From Blautia sp. (lineage in GTDB: Bacteria; Bacillota; Clostridia; Lachnospirales; Lachnospiraceae), in contig JAFWGA010000032.1 of assembly GCA_017515325.1 (NCBI GenBank), positions 1 through 64,000 on the forward strand: DNA of 64,000 bases. The letters run 5' to 3'. Below, in pieces: positions 35,863 through 44,316 of the stretch. Both the position numbers and the translations under genes were made by a program. Position 1 is the first letter of the stretch, and each line of letters starts with the position of its first letter. The notes below the pieces were generated by a model. It saw only the letters and a list, made by a program, of their open reading frames with translations. It was not told the origin of the DNA and ran no database searches.

Positions 35863-36005
35863 GTTCAGTCAGCACTTCGCACGATGCGATGCGCGAGGTG
35901 CCTGTTTCTAAAGCAGAATGGCCAAGGACAGGTGTGTTTGACCTATGACGACAGGAGCCTGCGCCTGGCGCGCATCTGTGAAGGAATAGGTGACTGAACA
36001 GTTAC
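35863..36005 (+). repeat. Repeat family E, long element with terminal inverted repeats
   Basis: It begins GTTCAGTCAGCAC and ends GTGACTGAACAGTTAC; the ends are inverted copies (GTTCAGTCA/TGACTGAAC). Inside are CGCACGATGCGATGCGCGAGG and, near the end, CTGTGAAGGAATAGGTGAC. The copy at 20943-20997 looks like the same element with its middle deleted. No believable gene is present in 35752-36035. Confidence 0.6.
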
Positions 36006-36035
36006 GGATGAGGCAGTTACAGATACCCGACAGAA

Positions 36036-37514
36036 TCAATCGTAGACATAGCCGTCATTGGTATCGTCAATATAAGCATCGACATCATTGACATCGTCGA
36101 CATAACCGATTGTGTCGTCGACATAGCTGCCGGAACTGCTGGTGTCATCGACATAGCCGCCGGAACTGTTGGTGTCATCGACATAGCTGCCGGACCCGTT
36201 GGTGTCATCGATATAGGAACCGGCATCGTGAATGTCATCGATGTATCCATCGGCGGTATCATCGATGTAGTCATCCGCAATGCCGAGTGCCGCACGCTTT
36301 TGCGCGCACATATGATTGCGATAGATGTTTCCGGCTTCAAGCCACTCGCCGCAGTACTCGCATTGAACCATGTTGTTGTTCTCGAGGCTTGCTTCACTGG
36401 CTCTTTCCAGAGCGTCCGGGTCTGTATAAAGCGTGGATCCGTCTGCACCAACCCAGACAGAGCCGTTAAAGGTATAGGCGATCCAGCTGGTGGAATAGTA
36501 GAACCCATTGTCATACCCGGTCAGGGTCTCGGGATTGCCGATCAGCCAATAGGCAGTGACAACCTCTCCTGTGGGGGAGAGACCGGAATCACTGGTGATG
36601 GGACGGTTAAAGGAGTATTTGTTTCCGGCATTGTCATTCACTTCATTTTCCGTTACCCAGTTATACTGCTTTCCATTGGAATCATACCAGTACTGATCCG
36701 TGGCCTCGTAGATGGTGATGGCATTTCCTGCAGTGTCATAGATGGCTTTAACATTGCCGGTATAGACGACATTACTGGATTTCTGGCTTTCGGAGGAGCT
36801 GCTGCCGGATGAAGATGATGAAGCGGGGGCAGGGGCAGAGGCTGCCGGTGCGGATGCTGCCGGTGCGGATGCCGAGAGGAATTCCGAATATACATAGCCT
36901 TTGCTTCCGTTATAGTCAATCTGATACCAGCCGGTATCCGCACCGTTCTGCTGAGCTTTTCCTGTCACATGCACGCTGCGGCCATAGGTGAGAACCCCGA
37001 TGGATTTTTCTGACGTGGAGGTGCCGGCCCTGACATTCAGTTCATTGGCGATAACGTAATAGGTAGCATCCATGGGAACCACGCTGGTATAGGAACTGCT
37101 GCCTGCTGAGGCCTGTTTAGAAACGGCATGCTTGGTATCATAACGAAGAACCTTTGAGGATATGATGGCATTGCAGATATTGCTGATTTCGGCAGGGTTG
37201 ACTACGCTGCCTGTGACGATGAATACTTCATTCTGTGTGGAAAAAACAGCCTGGTAGACATTGACATAGTGAGAATCCGCTACGGCAATATCCGGCAGGG
37301 CTTCTCCGTTGGCAAAGTGTTCGACTGTGATCAGGTTTGTACCGTCGCTCAAAGCAATCCACTTCATAGGATCGGAAATCTGCTTCCAGTTATCCGTCGG
37401 CAGGTTTATGGAGAAAATTCCATCCGAAGAGGTAAAGGTCGCTGCCGAACCGGGGACAGCGAGAATCAGGGCCGCCGACAGGGCAGCTGCAGCAAGCATT
37501 ATTTTTTTAAGCAT
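36036..37514 (-). CDS. Secreted SH3-domain protein with zinc-finger-like site and Asp-rich repeat tail
   Basis: 492 residues, AGGGAG ribosome site. A signal peptide (1 to about 25) precedes a domain of about 100 residues (FTSSDGIFSINLPTDNW) of unknown family, then a bacterial SH3 domain (about 150-217: NELNVRAGTSTSEKSIG, GWYQIDYNGSKGYVYSEF). An Ala/Pro/Ser linker follows, and a region with WYDSNGKQYNWVTE. A CEYCGEW...HMC pattern at about 390-410 could bind zinc. The last 75 or so residues repeat (Y)(I/V)DDTxxSG about eight times and are highly acidic, suited to calcium or cell-wall interaction. The exact role is unknown. Monocistronic. Confidence 0.75.
   Translation of the reverse strand: MLKKIMLAAAALSAALILAVPGSAATFTSSDGIFSINLPTDNWKQISDPMKWIALSDGTNLITVEHFANGEALPDIAVADSHYVNVYQAVFSTQNEVFIVTGSVVNPAEISNICNAIISSKVLRYDTKHAVSKQASAGSSSYTSVVPMDATYYVIANELNVRAGTSTSEKSIGVLTYGRSVHVTGKAQQNGADTGWYQIDYNGSKGYVYSEFLSASAPAASAPAASAPAPASSSSSGSSSSESQKSSNVVYTGNVKAIYDTAGNAITIYEATDQYWYDSNGKQYNWVTENEVNDNAGNKYSFNRPITSDSGLSPTGEVVTAYWLIGNPETLTGYDNGFYYSTSWIAYTFNGSVWVGADGSTLYTDPDALERASEASLENNNMVQCEYCGEWLEAGNIYRNHMCAQKRAALGIADDYIDDTADGYIDDIHDAGSYIDDTNGSGSYVDDTNSSGGYVDDTSSSGSYVDDTIGYVDDVNDVDAYIDDTNDGYVYD
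36042..36265 (-). repeat. Tandem coding repeats for YVDDT units
   Basis: Roughly 30-bp units (GTCGATGACACC-type) encode YIDDTNGSGS, YVDDTNSSGG and similar. Unit length varies (24-36 bp) toward the 3' end. Confidence 0.85.
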
Positions 37515-37811
37515 TTTTTCTCCCTTCTTGATCTCTTATTTTTTCCTCATACTCCCTTTCAGGTTTTGGGAACCACTCCAAAAGTTTTTCTGTTTTTTGG
37601 AGGGATCCATACGAACCATGCTCTTTATCTTATCACTTCTCATCCCACAAATATCCAACAAACATGTGATAAATCATGGTAGCCTCATTTCATTTTTTAG
37701 GGTCCTCCAGAAAAACTCTTGCGAAATTCATCAGGATGTGAGAAAATACATAGATTCATCTGAAATGCTTATGGCATTCAGGAAAGAGATCTACCGGGAG
37801 GAAATGCGTCA

Positions 37812-39032
37812 ATGAGAAAATTTGAGAAATCGACGAAGCTGGACAATGTATTATACGATGTACGCGGACCTGTTGTCGATGAAGCAGGAAGAATGGAAGA
37901 GGACGGGATGGAGATCCTGAAGCTGAATATCGGAAATCCGGCTCCCTTCGGTTTTTCTGCTCCTCAGGAGGTAATCCTGGATATGCTCAGCAATGTCCGC
38001 TCATCTCAGGGTTATTCTGATTCCAAGGGTATTTTTTCTGCACGCAAGGCAATCATGCAGTATTCTCAGCTCAAGGGGATTCCCGGAGTCACAATGAATG
38101 ATATTTATACCGGAAACGGGGTAAGCGAGCTGATCAATCTGTGTATGCAGGCTCTTTTGAATAACGGGGACGAAATCCTGATCCCTGCTCCGGATTATCC
38201 GCTGTGGACAGCAACGGCTACCCTTGCCGGCGGCAATGTCGTTCATTATATCTGCGATGAGCTTTCAGACTGGTATCCCGATCTGGACGACATCAGAAGC
38301 AAGATTACAGAAAAAACCAAGGCAATCGTTATCATCAACCCGAATAACCCTACAGGCGCGGTCTATCCGAAGGAGCTTCTTGAGCAGATTGCTCAGATCG
38401 CCAGGGAAAATGAGCTGATTATTTTTTCCGATGAGATTTATGACAGGCTTGTCATGGATGGCTATGAGCATCACTCCATCGCAGCCCTGGCGCCGGATGT
38501 GTTCTGTGTCACCTTTTCCGGTCTGAGCAAATCCCATATGATCGCAGGCTTCAGGATCGGATGGATGATTCTGAGCGGCGCGAAAAAGAAGGCAAAAGGT
38601 TATATTGAAGGGATCAATATGCTGTCATCGATGAGACTGTGTTCCAATGTTCCGGCCCAGTCTATCGTCCAGACGGCCCTGGGCGGTTACCAGAGCGTCA
38701 ATGAATATATCCGTCCGGGCGGAAGGATCTATGAGCAGAGGGATTTCATCTACAAGGCACTGACTGACATTCCCGGTATCACGGCGGTGAAGCCGCGCGC
38801 TGCCTTCTACATCTTCCCAAAGATTGACACCGAGAGATTCCATATCGTCGACGACGAGAAATTCGCCCTGGATTTTCTCCATGAAAAGCAGGTCCTGCTT
38901 GTCCCGGGAAAGGGCTTTAACTGGGGGCAGCCGGATCATTTCAGGGTAGTGTATCTTCCCAATCTCAGGACACTGGATAAGGCGGCCAGGAAGCTGAAGG
39001 AATTCCTTGAAGATTATACACAGACAGCATGA
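37812..39032 (+). CDS. PLP-dependent class I/II aminotransferase (AlaA-like)
   Basis: 406 residues, GGGAGGAAA ribosome site. A fold-type I aminotransferase: NIGNPAPFGF near the N-terminus, GNGVSELI, the NPNNPTGAVYP motif at about 176-186, SDEIYDRLV with the PLP-ring Asp at about 204, and the Schiff-base lysine in SGLSKSHMIAGFR at about 237-249. RVVYLPN near the C-terminus holds the carboxylate-binding Arg. The overall pattern is closest to alanine/aspartate-type enzymes (AlaA/AspB) that swap amino groups with 2-oxoglutarate or pyruvate. A 66-codon frame upstream (37618-37815) overlaps the ATG by four bases but is not convincing. Confidence 0.88.
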   Translation: MRKFEKSTKLDNVLYDVRGPVVDEAGRMEEDGMEILKLNIGNPAPFGFSAPQEVILDMLSNVRSSQGYSDSKGIFSARKAIMQYSQLKGIPGVTMNDIYTGNGVSELINLCMQALLNNGDEILIPAPDYPLWTATATLAGGNVVHYICDELSDWYPDLDDIRSKITEKTKAIVIINPNNPTGAVYPKELLEQIAQIARENELIIFSDEIYDRLVMDGYEHHSIAALAPDVFCVTFSGLSKSHMIAGFRIGWMILSGAKKKAKGYIEGINMLSSMRLCSNVPAQSIVQTALGGYQSVNEYIRPGGRIYEQRDFIYKALTDIPGITAVKPRAAFYIFPKIDTERFHIVDDEKFALDFLHEKQVLLVPGKGFNWGQPDHFRVVYLPNLRTLDKAARKLKEFLEDYTQTA

Positions 39033-39072
39033 CAGTCGGAAGGATACGCTGCCTTGGCGGTATCTTTCCTCC

Positions 39073-39144
39073 CTGTGCGGTGACCGTAAGCAGGCGATAG
39101 TATGACTGGATTTATCCAGGCAGGACATCGCATACTTACGAGGC
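39073..39144 (+). repeat. Repeat family C, copy 2
   Basis: CTGTGCGGTGACCGTAAGC, inner palindrome CTGGATTTATCCAG, and ATCGCATACTTACGAGGCA. It matches 341-411 except in the left arm. It lies upstream of citrate synthase. Confidence 0.8.
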
Positions 39145-39198
39145 ACCTACCAACGGGAGGAGCATAAAAAAATAAACTAGTAATAAAGGGGGAAATGA

Positions 39199-40560
39199 AT
39201 GTCAGGATTCAATATGAAGGTAACACCCGAGATCGAGAAGCTGACGCAGATATGCAAGGAAAACAGTACTCTGGATCTGAGTCTTTATGAGAAGTACGAT
39301 GTCAAACGGGGATTGCGTGATATCAATGGCAAGGGGGTTCTGGCCGGCCTGACCCAGATTTCAAATGTGCAGGCAACCCAGGTTGTGGATGGCGTATCCC
39401 GGCCATGTGCCGGCAAGCTGTCCTACAGAGGATATGACATCAAGGAACTGACAAGAGATTATATCAATAGCGGACGGTTTGGCTACGAGGAGACGACCTA
39501 TCTTCTCCTGTATGGGAAGCTGCCTGACAGCCAGCAGCTGGCTGATTTTAAAAAGCTGTTGGCAAATCAGCGCTCCCTGCCCACCAATTTTGTCCGTGAT
39601 GTTATTATGAAGGCTCCCTCAAAAGATATCATGAACGTCCTTTCCCGCAGCGTTCTTACTCTCTATTGTTATGATACGAATCCTGATGATATCTCATTGC
39701 CAAATGTGATGCGCCAGTGCCTGAACCTGATCAGCGTTTTTCCTATGTTGTCAGTCTATGGCTATCAGGCCTATAATCATTATGTTCGCGGAAAGAGTCT
39801 TTACATCCACAATCCCAGAAGAAGCCTTTCCACGGCCGAAAATGTTCTCAGGATTCTCAGACCCGACAAGCAGTATACCCAGTTAGAGGCAAGGATCCTG
39901 GATATTGCCCTGATCCTGCATATGGAACACGGCGGCGGCAATAATTCTACTTTTACCACCCATGTGGTTTCCTCCTCCGGGACGGATACCTATTCCGCTG
40001 TAGCTGCTGCATTGGGGTCTCTGAAGGGACCCAAGCACGGCGGGGCGAATATCAAGGTCGTCAGTATGTTTGAGGACATGAAAAAGCAGGTTAAGGATTG
40101 TATGGACGAAGAGGAAGTGGGGGAATACCTCCGCAAGCTGCTTAACAAAGAAGCCTTCGACCATTCCGGCCTGATCTATGGCATGGGTCATGCCATCTAC
40201 TCGGTTTCTGATCCCAGGGCTCAGGTTCTGAAGTCCATAGCAGAACAGCTGGCAGTGGAAAAGGGCAGAATGAAGGATTTCGCTCTCTATTCCATGGTGG
40301 AAAAGCTGGCACCCAAGATCATTGCCGAAAAACGCAGGATTTACAAAGGGGTCAGCGCCAATGTGGACTTCTACAGCGGCTTTGTCTATAGTATCCTGGA
40401 GCTTCCGATTGAGCTTTATACCCCGATGTTTGCCGTTGCCAGGATCGTAGGCTGGAGCGCCCATCGATTGGAGGAGCTGATCAATGTGGACAAAATCATT
40501 CGTCCGGCCTATATGAATGTCCTTGCACCGTCCGAGTATATTCCTTTGAAGGAGAGATAA
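39199..40560 (+). CDS. Citrate synthase (citrate/2-methylcitrate synthase family)
   Basis: 453 residues; weak GGGGGAAATGA site before the ATG. Citrate synthase landmarks: GKLSYRGYDIKEL at about 73-85, the histidine segment MEHGGGNNSTFTTH, GPKHGGAN with the second catalytic His, YGMGHAIY, and the catalytic Asp in NVDFYSGF, then GWSAHRLEE. It condenses oxaloacetate with acetyl-CoA. The N-terminal extension and WSAHRLEE end match the long clostridial form. The HAD gene yqeG overlaps its stop by one base. Probably supplies 2-oxoglutarate for glutamate in an incomplete citric acid cycle. Confidence 0.92.
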   Translation: MSGFNMKVTPEIEKLTQICKENSTLDLSLYEKYDVKRGLRDINGKGVLAGLTQISNVQATQVVDGVSRPCAGKLSYRGYDIKELTRDYINSGRFGYEETTYLLLYGKLPDSQQLADFKKLLANQRSLPTNFVRDVIMKAPSKDIMNVLSRSVLTLYCYDTNPDDISLPNVMRQCLNLISVFPMLSVYGYQAYNHYVRGKSLYIHNPRRSLSTAENVLRILRPDKQYTQLEARILDIALILHMEHGGGNNSTFTTHVVSSSGTDTYSAVAAALGSLKGPKHGGANIKVVSMFEDMKKQVKDCMDEEEVGEYLRKLLNKEAFDHSGLIYGMGHAIYSVSDPRAQVLKSIAEQLAVEKGRMKDFALYSMVEKLAPKIIAEKRRIYKGVSANVDFYSGFVYSILELPIELYTPMFAVARIVGWSAHRLEELINVDKIIRPAYMNVLAPSEYIPLKER

Positions 40561-41069
40561 TGTTTGCATGCTTTTATCCGGATGAATATCTTGATTCAGC
40601 CTATTCGATCGACTATGAAGAGCTGTATCGGGAGGGGATCCGGGGCCTTCTGTTTGATATAGACAATACTCTGGTTCCTCATGGCGCTCCGGCTGACGAA
40701 AGGACGATACTCTTGTTTAAACATCTGAAAGAGCTGGGATTTCGCAGCTGCTTTTTGTCCAACAACCAATATGAGAGAGTGGCCTCCTTCAACGACAGCG
40801 TAAAGGAGAGCTTTATCGAAAACGCCCATAAGCCTTCCGTCAGAAATTACCGGAAGGCAATGAAGCTTCTGGGAACAGATGAGAAATCCACGGTTTTTAT
40901 CGGGGACCAGCTCTTTACAGATATTTTTGGGGCGAAAAGGAGCGGAATACGCACGATCCTGGTAAAACCGATCCATCCGAAAGAAGAGATCCAGATCGTC
41001 CTGAAACGGTATCTGGAAAAAATCATCCTTTTTTTCTATCAACGGAGCAGAAAACAGGTATCCCGCTGA
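40560..41069 (+). CDS. yqeG: YqeG-type HAD-IIIA phosphatase
   Basis: 169 residues; the ATG overlaps the citrate synthase TAA (TAATG), so translation is coupled. HAD motifs: LLFDIDNTLV at about 30-39, LSNN at about 63-66, and VFIGDQLFTDIFGAKRSG with the metal-binding Asp. The YqeG family is conserved in Firmicutes near ribosome-assembly and shikimate genes; the shikimate kinase gene lies 32 bp on. Substrate unknown (phosphatidylglycerophosphate for some relatives). Confidence 0.9.
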   Translation: MFACFYPDEYLDSAYSIDYEELYREGIRGLLFDIDNTLVPHGAPADERTILLFKHLKELGFRSCFLSNNQYERVASFNDSVKESFIENAHKPSVRNYRKAMKLLGTDEKSTVFIGDQLFTDIFGAKRSGIRTILVKPIHPKEEIQIVLKRYLEKIILFFYQRSRKQVSR

Positions 41070-41101
41070 CGGATACCAGCGACCAAAAAAAGGAGGAAAC
41101 G

Positions 41102-41644
41102 ATGAACCATATTGTGATCATAGGTTTTATGGGGGCAGGAAAAACAAAGGTTGGAAAAAGACTGGCTAAGGATCTGGGACTTCCCTATGTGGATCTGGAC
41201 AAGCTGATTGTCAGCAAAATGAAAATGCCGATCAGTGAATTGTTTAAACGCTTCGGAGAGCCATTTTATCGTGCCACGGAAACATTTATTGTCAAGGCGT
41301 TGATCGATGACCCGGAAAGAAAAGTGATCACCCTTGGGTCCGGTTGTCCTGTGCAGCCCCAGAATGAGGAATATATCCCGAAGCTGGGAACGGTCGTTTA
41401 CCTGAAGGGGAGTCCTGAAGTGATCATAGAGCGGATCAAGGAGAAGGACGGAAATCCTATTGAGAGGGAGGAGACGACAGAGGAAAGGCTGATCCGCAAG
41501 ATAGAAACCAGAAATCCTATCTATAGCGGTATTTCGACTTTTTCTGTCAATATCGCAAATACATCCCTGGACGACCTGGTGGCTAAAATCGAAAAAAAGA
41601 TTAGCGATATAGAAAAAAAAGAGTTGAAAAAAGCACATAAGTAA
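41102..41644 (+). CDS. aroK: Shikimate kinase
   Basis: 180 residues, AAGGAGG site. P-loop GFMGAGKT at about 8-15. YVDLDKLI stands in the place of the shikimate-binding DxD region, FGEPFYRATE holds the conserved Arg, LGSGCPVQP the glycine loop, and the lid runs through GNPIEREETTEERLIRK. It phosphorylates shikimate for aromatic amino acid synthesis. No other aro gene is adjacent, which is common for aroK. Confidence 0.88.
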   Translation: MNHIVIIGFMGAGKTKVGKRLAKDLGLPYVDLDKLIVSKMKMPISELFKRFGEPFYRATETFIVKALIDDPERKVITLGSGCPVQPQNEEYIPKLGTVVYLKGSPEVIIERIKEKDGNPIEREETTEERLIRKIETRNPIYSGISTFSVNIANTSLDDLVAKIEKKISDIEKKELKKAHK

Positions 41645-41741
41645 GCTAAGATTATTCCAGTTAGGGATGAATTCCCGGGTATAACGGTTTACCTTTGCCG
41701 CTTTTGCGTGGAATGAAACAGACGATAAGGAGGATTAATTT

Positions 41742-42299
41742 ATGATTTCAGCAGGTGAATTCAGAAACGGCATGACCGTCGAGATCGAGGGCAATGTCTG
41801 CCAGATCGTTGAATTCCAGCATGTCAAACCGGGAAAAGGCGCTGCCTTCGTTCGGACCAAATATAAGAACATCATTACAGGGGGTGTGGTGGAAAAGTCC
41901 TTCCGTCCCACAGAGAAGTTCCCCTCTGCCAGGATTGACCGTGTGGACATGCAGTATCTGTATCAGGACGGGGATGTGTATTATTTCATGAATACAGAGT
42001 CCTTCGATCAGATCGGGCTTAATGCAGATCAGGTAGGGGATTCCCTGAAGTTTGTCAAGGAAAACGAGATGGTAAAGATCTGCTCCCATAACGGGAACGT
42101 CTTCGCGATTGAGCCTCCTCTGTTCGTAGAGCTTGAGGTTACTGATACTGAGCCTGGCTTCGCCGGCAATACGGCTCAGGGCGCAACGAAACCTGCCACG
42201 GTGGAGACGGGAGCCATGGTTATGGTGCCTCTCTTTGTCAACCAGGGCGATAAGCTCAAGATTGACACCCGTACCGGGGAGTATCTTTCCAGAGTATGA
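41742..42299 (+). CDS. efp: Elongation factor P
   Basis: 185 residues, AAGGAGG site. Three beta-barrel domains of the EF-P family; the tip loop [13 protein letters not shown] carries the lysine (about position 32) that is modified or recognised at the ribosome. [17 protein letters not shown] is the standard C-terminus. It rescues ribosomes stalled at polyproline. Neighbouring yqeG and aroK are its usual company in Firmicutes. No EpmA/EpmB modification gene is in the window. Confidence 0.96.
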   Translation: MISAGEFRNGMTVEIEGNVCQIVEFQHVKPGKGAAFVRTKYKNIITGGVVEKSFRPTEKFPSARIDRVDMQYLYQDGDVYYFMNTESFDQIGLNADQVGDSLKFVKENEMVKICSHNGNVFAIEPPLFVELEVTDTEPGFAGNTAQGATKPATVETGAMVMVPLFVNQGDKLKIDTRTGEYLSRV

Positions 42300-42527
42300 T
42301 TGATCCTTCTGCAGGAAGCTGTAAGCTGCCGCCCTCCCTCAGGCGGATTCTGGTTTGGCACAGCAGAACCGACAAGCGGTGTCTTTAGGATTCCGGATGA
42401 TGGGAGGAAGGGAGGAACGTATGTTTTTCGGACCCGGACTGGCTGCTTGAGACAGTCCGGGGATCTGAGATTTGAGACAGAGGCGGTTGGAAATTTTTTT
42501 GGGAATGAACTTTTTTTCATTTTATGC
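42300..42527. other. Gene-free stretch with hairpins after efp
   Basis: CCGCC/GGCGG around 42329-42347 is a weak terminator candidate for efp. CCCGGACTG (42433-42441) pairs with CAGTCCGGG (42453-42461) without a following T-run. An 84-codon frame covering this stretch has no motif and is not called. Confidence 0.4.
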
Positions 42528-42557
42528 TTGCAATCAGTCGGCCTTATGTGGTAATAT
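42528..42557 (+). promoter_or_regulatory. Predicted promoter of tmRNA
   Basis: TTGCAA (42528-42533), 18 bp, TAATAT (42552-42557). Transcription would start near 42564, about 30 nt before the mature 5' end. Confidence 0.65.
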
Positions 42558-42595
42558 AGCTTCTGCAAGAGTTGCTTCATCTCTCTTGGCAACCA

Positions 42596-42941
42596 GGGCT
42601 TGTACTGGTTTCGACGGGGGTTTTGAAGCTGCGGTAGCCATCCGCAGTCTCCCGATGCTGCGTTAAAACGGGAAAATTTAAATATAAACGCTGACGACGT
42701 TCAGTTAATGGCGGCGTAAGCCGTCCGTCAGCCCGGGTGCACTCACACATCCGGTGTCTGGCGTCGAAAATGTGAGAAATGGTGTCGGGTAAGCTTTGCC
42801 CCGGCATACGTAGTATGAAGCTACTGAAGCAGTGAGCCTGTCTCTGGGCGCTCTGCGGAGGGAATGTCAGTACAGTGACTGTGATGGGAGAAGCGGCAGG
42901 GGATAGGCTTTCGGACGCGGGTTCGATTCCCGCCAGGTCCA
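42596..42941 (+). ncRNA. ssrA: tmRNA (ssrA)
   Basis: The 5' end GGGCTTGTACTGGTTTCGACGG and 3' end GGTTCGATTCCCGCC-AGGTCC-A form the tRNA-like half; GGGCTTG pairs with CAGGTCC as acceptor stem. The T-loop TTCGATT is intact and CCA is not encoded. The tag-reading frame is probably GCT at 42690, giving (A)DDVQLMAA and stop TAA 42717-42719. It rescues stalled ribosomes and adds the degradation tag. The tag end MAA, rather than LAA, is slightly unusual. Confidence 0.93.
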
Positions 42942-42970
42942 TTCGGATATCCGGTGGATATTTCATTTAT

Positions 42971-43044
42971 GGAAGCATAGCTCAGCTGGGATGAGCGTTC
43001 GCCTCACACGCGAGAGGTCATGGGTTCGAGCCCCATTGCTTCCA
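42971..43044 (+). tRNA. tRNA-Val (anticodon CAC)
   Basis: Acceptor GGAAGCA/TGCTTCC, D-arm GCTC..GAGC, anticodon stem TTCGC/GCGAG around loop CTCACAC (anticodon CAC, reads GTG), T-arm ATGGG-TTCGAGC-CCCAT, discriminator A. CCA is not encoded. It lies 29 bp after tmRNA. Confidence 0.93.
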
Positions 43045-43050
43045 CTTTAG

Positions 43051-43085
43051 AAGCTGATGATGTTTATCGTCAGCTTTTTTCTTTT
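43051..43085 (+). terminator. Terminator after tRNA-Val
   Basis: AAGCTGATGA pairs with TCGTCAGCTT (one G-T), followed by a long T-run. Confidence 0.85.
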
Positions 43086-43135
43086 TTCAGCCTGGAGCAA
43101 CGGTTCCTGACTTTGCCTTTGCCGGCAATTCATCC

Positions 43136-43164
43136 TTGATAAGCCCCTTCCGATATGATATAGT
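43136..43164 (+). promoter_or_regulatory. Predicted promoter of degV
   Basis: TTGATA (43136-43141), 17 bp, TATAGT (43159-43164). Confidence 0.6.
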
Positions 43165-43264
43165 TTCGCAAGACAGTTTTTAGTCAGGGAATAATGGGAT
43201 TTGTCCTTGACTATAGCCTCCGGCAGGATGCTCACGGATTTGCTCAGTACGAAAGGACATAAGC

Positions 43265-44137
43265 ATGAACAGCTATCTGATAATGACAGACTCATCTGCG
43301 GATATTTGCCAGGAATTTCTGGATCAGTACACCTTGGGGATCATTCCCATGGTCTGCGAGATCGGAGGAAGTGAATACAGACATGACAAATTGGATGGGT
43401 GGGATTCCAAATCCTTTTTTGATCGATTGCGTAACGGGGCAACCGGGAGTACCTCTCAGGTGATTCCGACGGTGTATACGGAGTATTTTTCGAAGATCCT
43501 GGATCAGGGTCAGGATATTCTCTATATCTCCTTGTCCTCCGGACTGACCTCCACTCTGGATAGTGCCAATATTGCTGCAGCTGGCCTGAGGGAGGATTAT
43601 CCGGAACGCAGGATTTTCTGTGTGGATTCCCGTTGTGCTACCGGTGGGCAGGGTCTGCTCGTGATGTATGCCCTGCAGAATCAGGCAAAGGGCATGAGCC
43701 TGGAGGAGAATGCAGCCTGGATTGAGCAGAACAGGCTGAATATCTGCCATTGGTTTACCGTGGATGATCTTGATTTCCTGAAGCGGGGTGGACGCATCTC
43801 ACCATCTCTGGCCTGGATCGGCGGCAAGCTTAAAATCAAACCTGTTTTGCGCATCTGCGAGGACGGCACCCTGGAGATTGCCGAGAAGGTGCGGGGCTCC
43901 AAGGTGGCGAGAGCGACGATAACCTCTCGCTTTAAGGCCTCTGACTTTAATCCGGAGTATCCTTATGTGTATCTGTGCCATGGAGACGCCGAGCCGGAAG
44001 CCATGGAGATGAAAGCCGAGATCATGGCGGCTCAGCCGCAGGCCAGAGTGATTGTACAGCCTATGAGTCCGGTCATCAGTATCCATACCGGTCCCGGTGT
44101 TCAGGCCGTGATCTATTATGGATCCAACCGGAAATAA
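43265..44137 (+). CDS. DegV family fatty-acid-binding protein
   Basis: 290 residues, AAAGGA site. DegV fold: MTDSSADICQEF near the start, the STSQVIPTVYTEYF segment (fatty-acid head-group contacts), ISLSSGLTSTLDSA, VDSRCATGGQGLL, LDFLKRGGRISPSLAWIG and a closing MSPVISIHTGPG. Family members present fatty acids to kinases (FakB-like) or bind other lipids; the ligand is not certain. Monocistronic. Confidence 0.9.
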   Translation: MNSYLIMTDSSADICQEFLDQYTLGIIPMVCEIGGSEYRHDKLDGWDSKSFFDRLRNGATGSTSQVIPTVYTEYFSKILDQGQDILYISLSSGLTSTLDSANIAAAGLREDYPERRIFCVDSRCATGGQGLLVMYALQNQAKGMSLEENAAWIEQNRLNICHWFTVDDLDFLKRGGRISPSLAWIGGKLKIKPVLRICEDGTLEIAEKVRGSKVARATITSRFKASDFNPEYPYVYLCHGDAEPEAMEMKAEIMAAQPQARVIVQPMSPVISIHTGPGVQAVIYYGSNRK

Positions 44138-44237
44138 GGCACTGTAATGAAATAACTGAGCCAAATCATTACAGGGCCTATGAGTTGTTTGTAACTGATT
44201 GGCACTTTGTGCTTCGCGACTACAGTTGTTCAATGGC

Positions 44238-44280
44238 AAAGGCGCTATGGATGATACATGTGTCCATGGTGCCTTTTTCC
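44238..44280 (+). terminator. Hairpin-T stretch in the asnB leader
   Basis: AAAGGCGCTATGGA (44238-44251) pairs with TCCATGGTGCCTTT (44263-44276), then TTCC. It lies 26 bp before the asnB ribosome site, with no other gene between degV and asnB, so it either ends degV or attenuates asnB. ATTACAGG, GTAATGAAA and TCATTACAG upstream (44144-44174) could form a competing stem. Confidence 0.6.
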
Positions 44281-44316
44281 TTTGGCAGGAAAAAACAGAC
44301 AGAGGAGGATAAATAG

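Noticed and set aside
35782..35997. 71-codon ORF across the terminator at 35799
   Set aside because: It runs through a perfect terminator and a family E repeat.
37618..37815. 66-codon frame overlapping the aminotransferase start by four bases
   Set aside because: No recognisable motif; the GGAGGG upstream is poorly spaced. Left uncalled, though a small protein is possible.
42300..42554. 84-codon ORF between efp and tmRNA
   Set aside because: No motif, no ribosome site, and it overlaps the tmRNA promoter.
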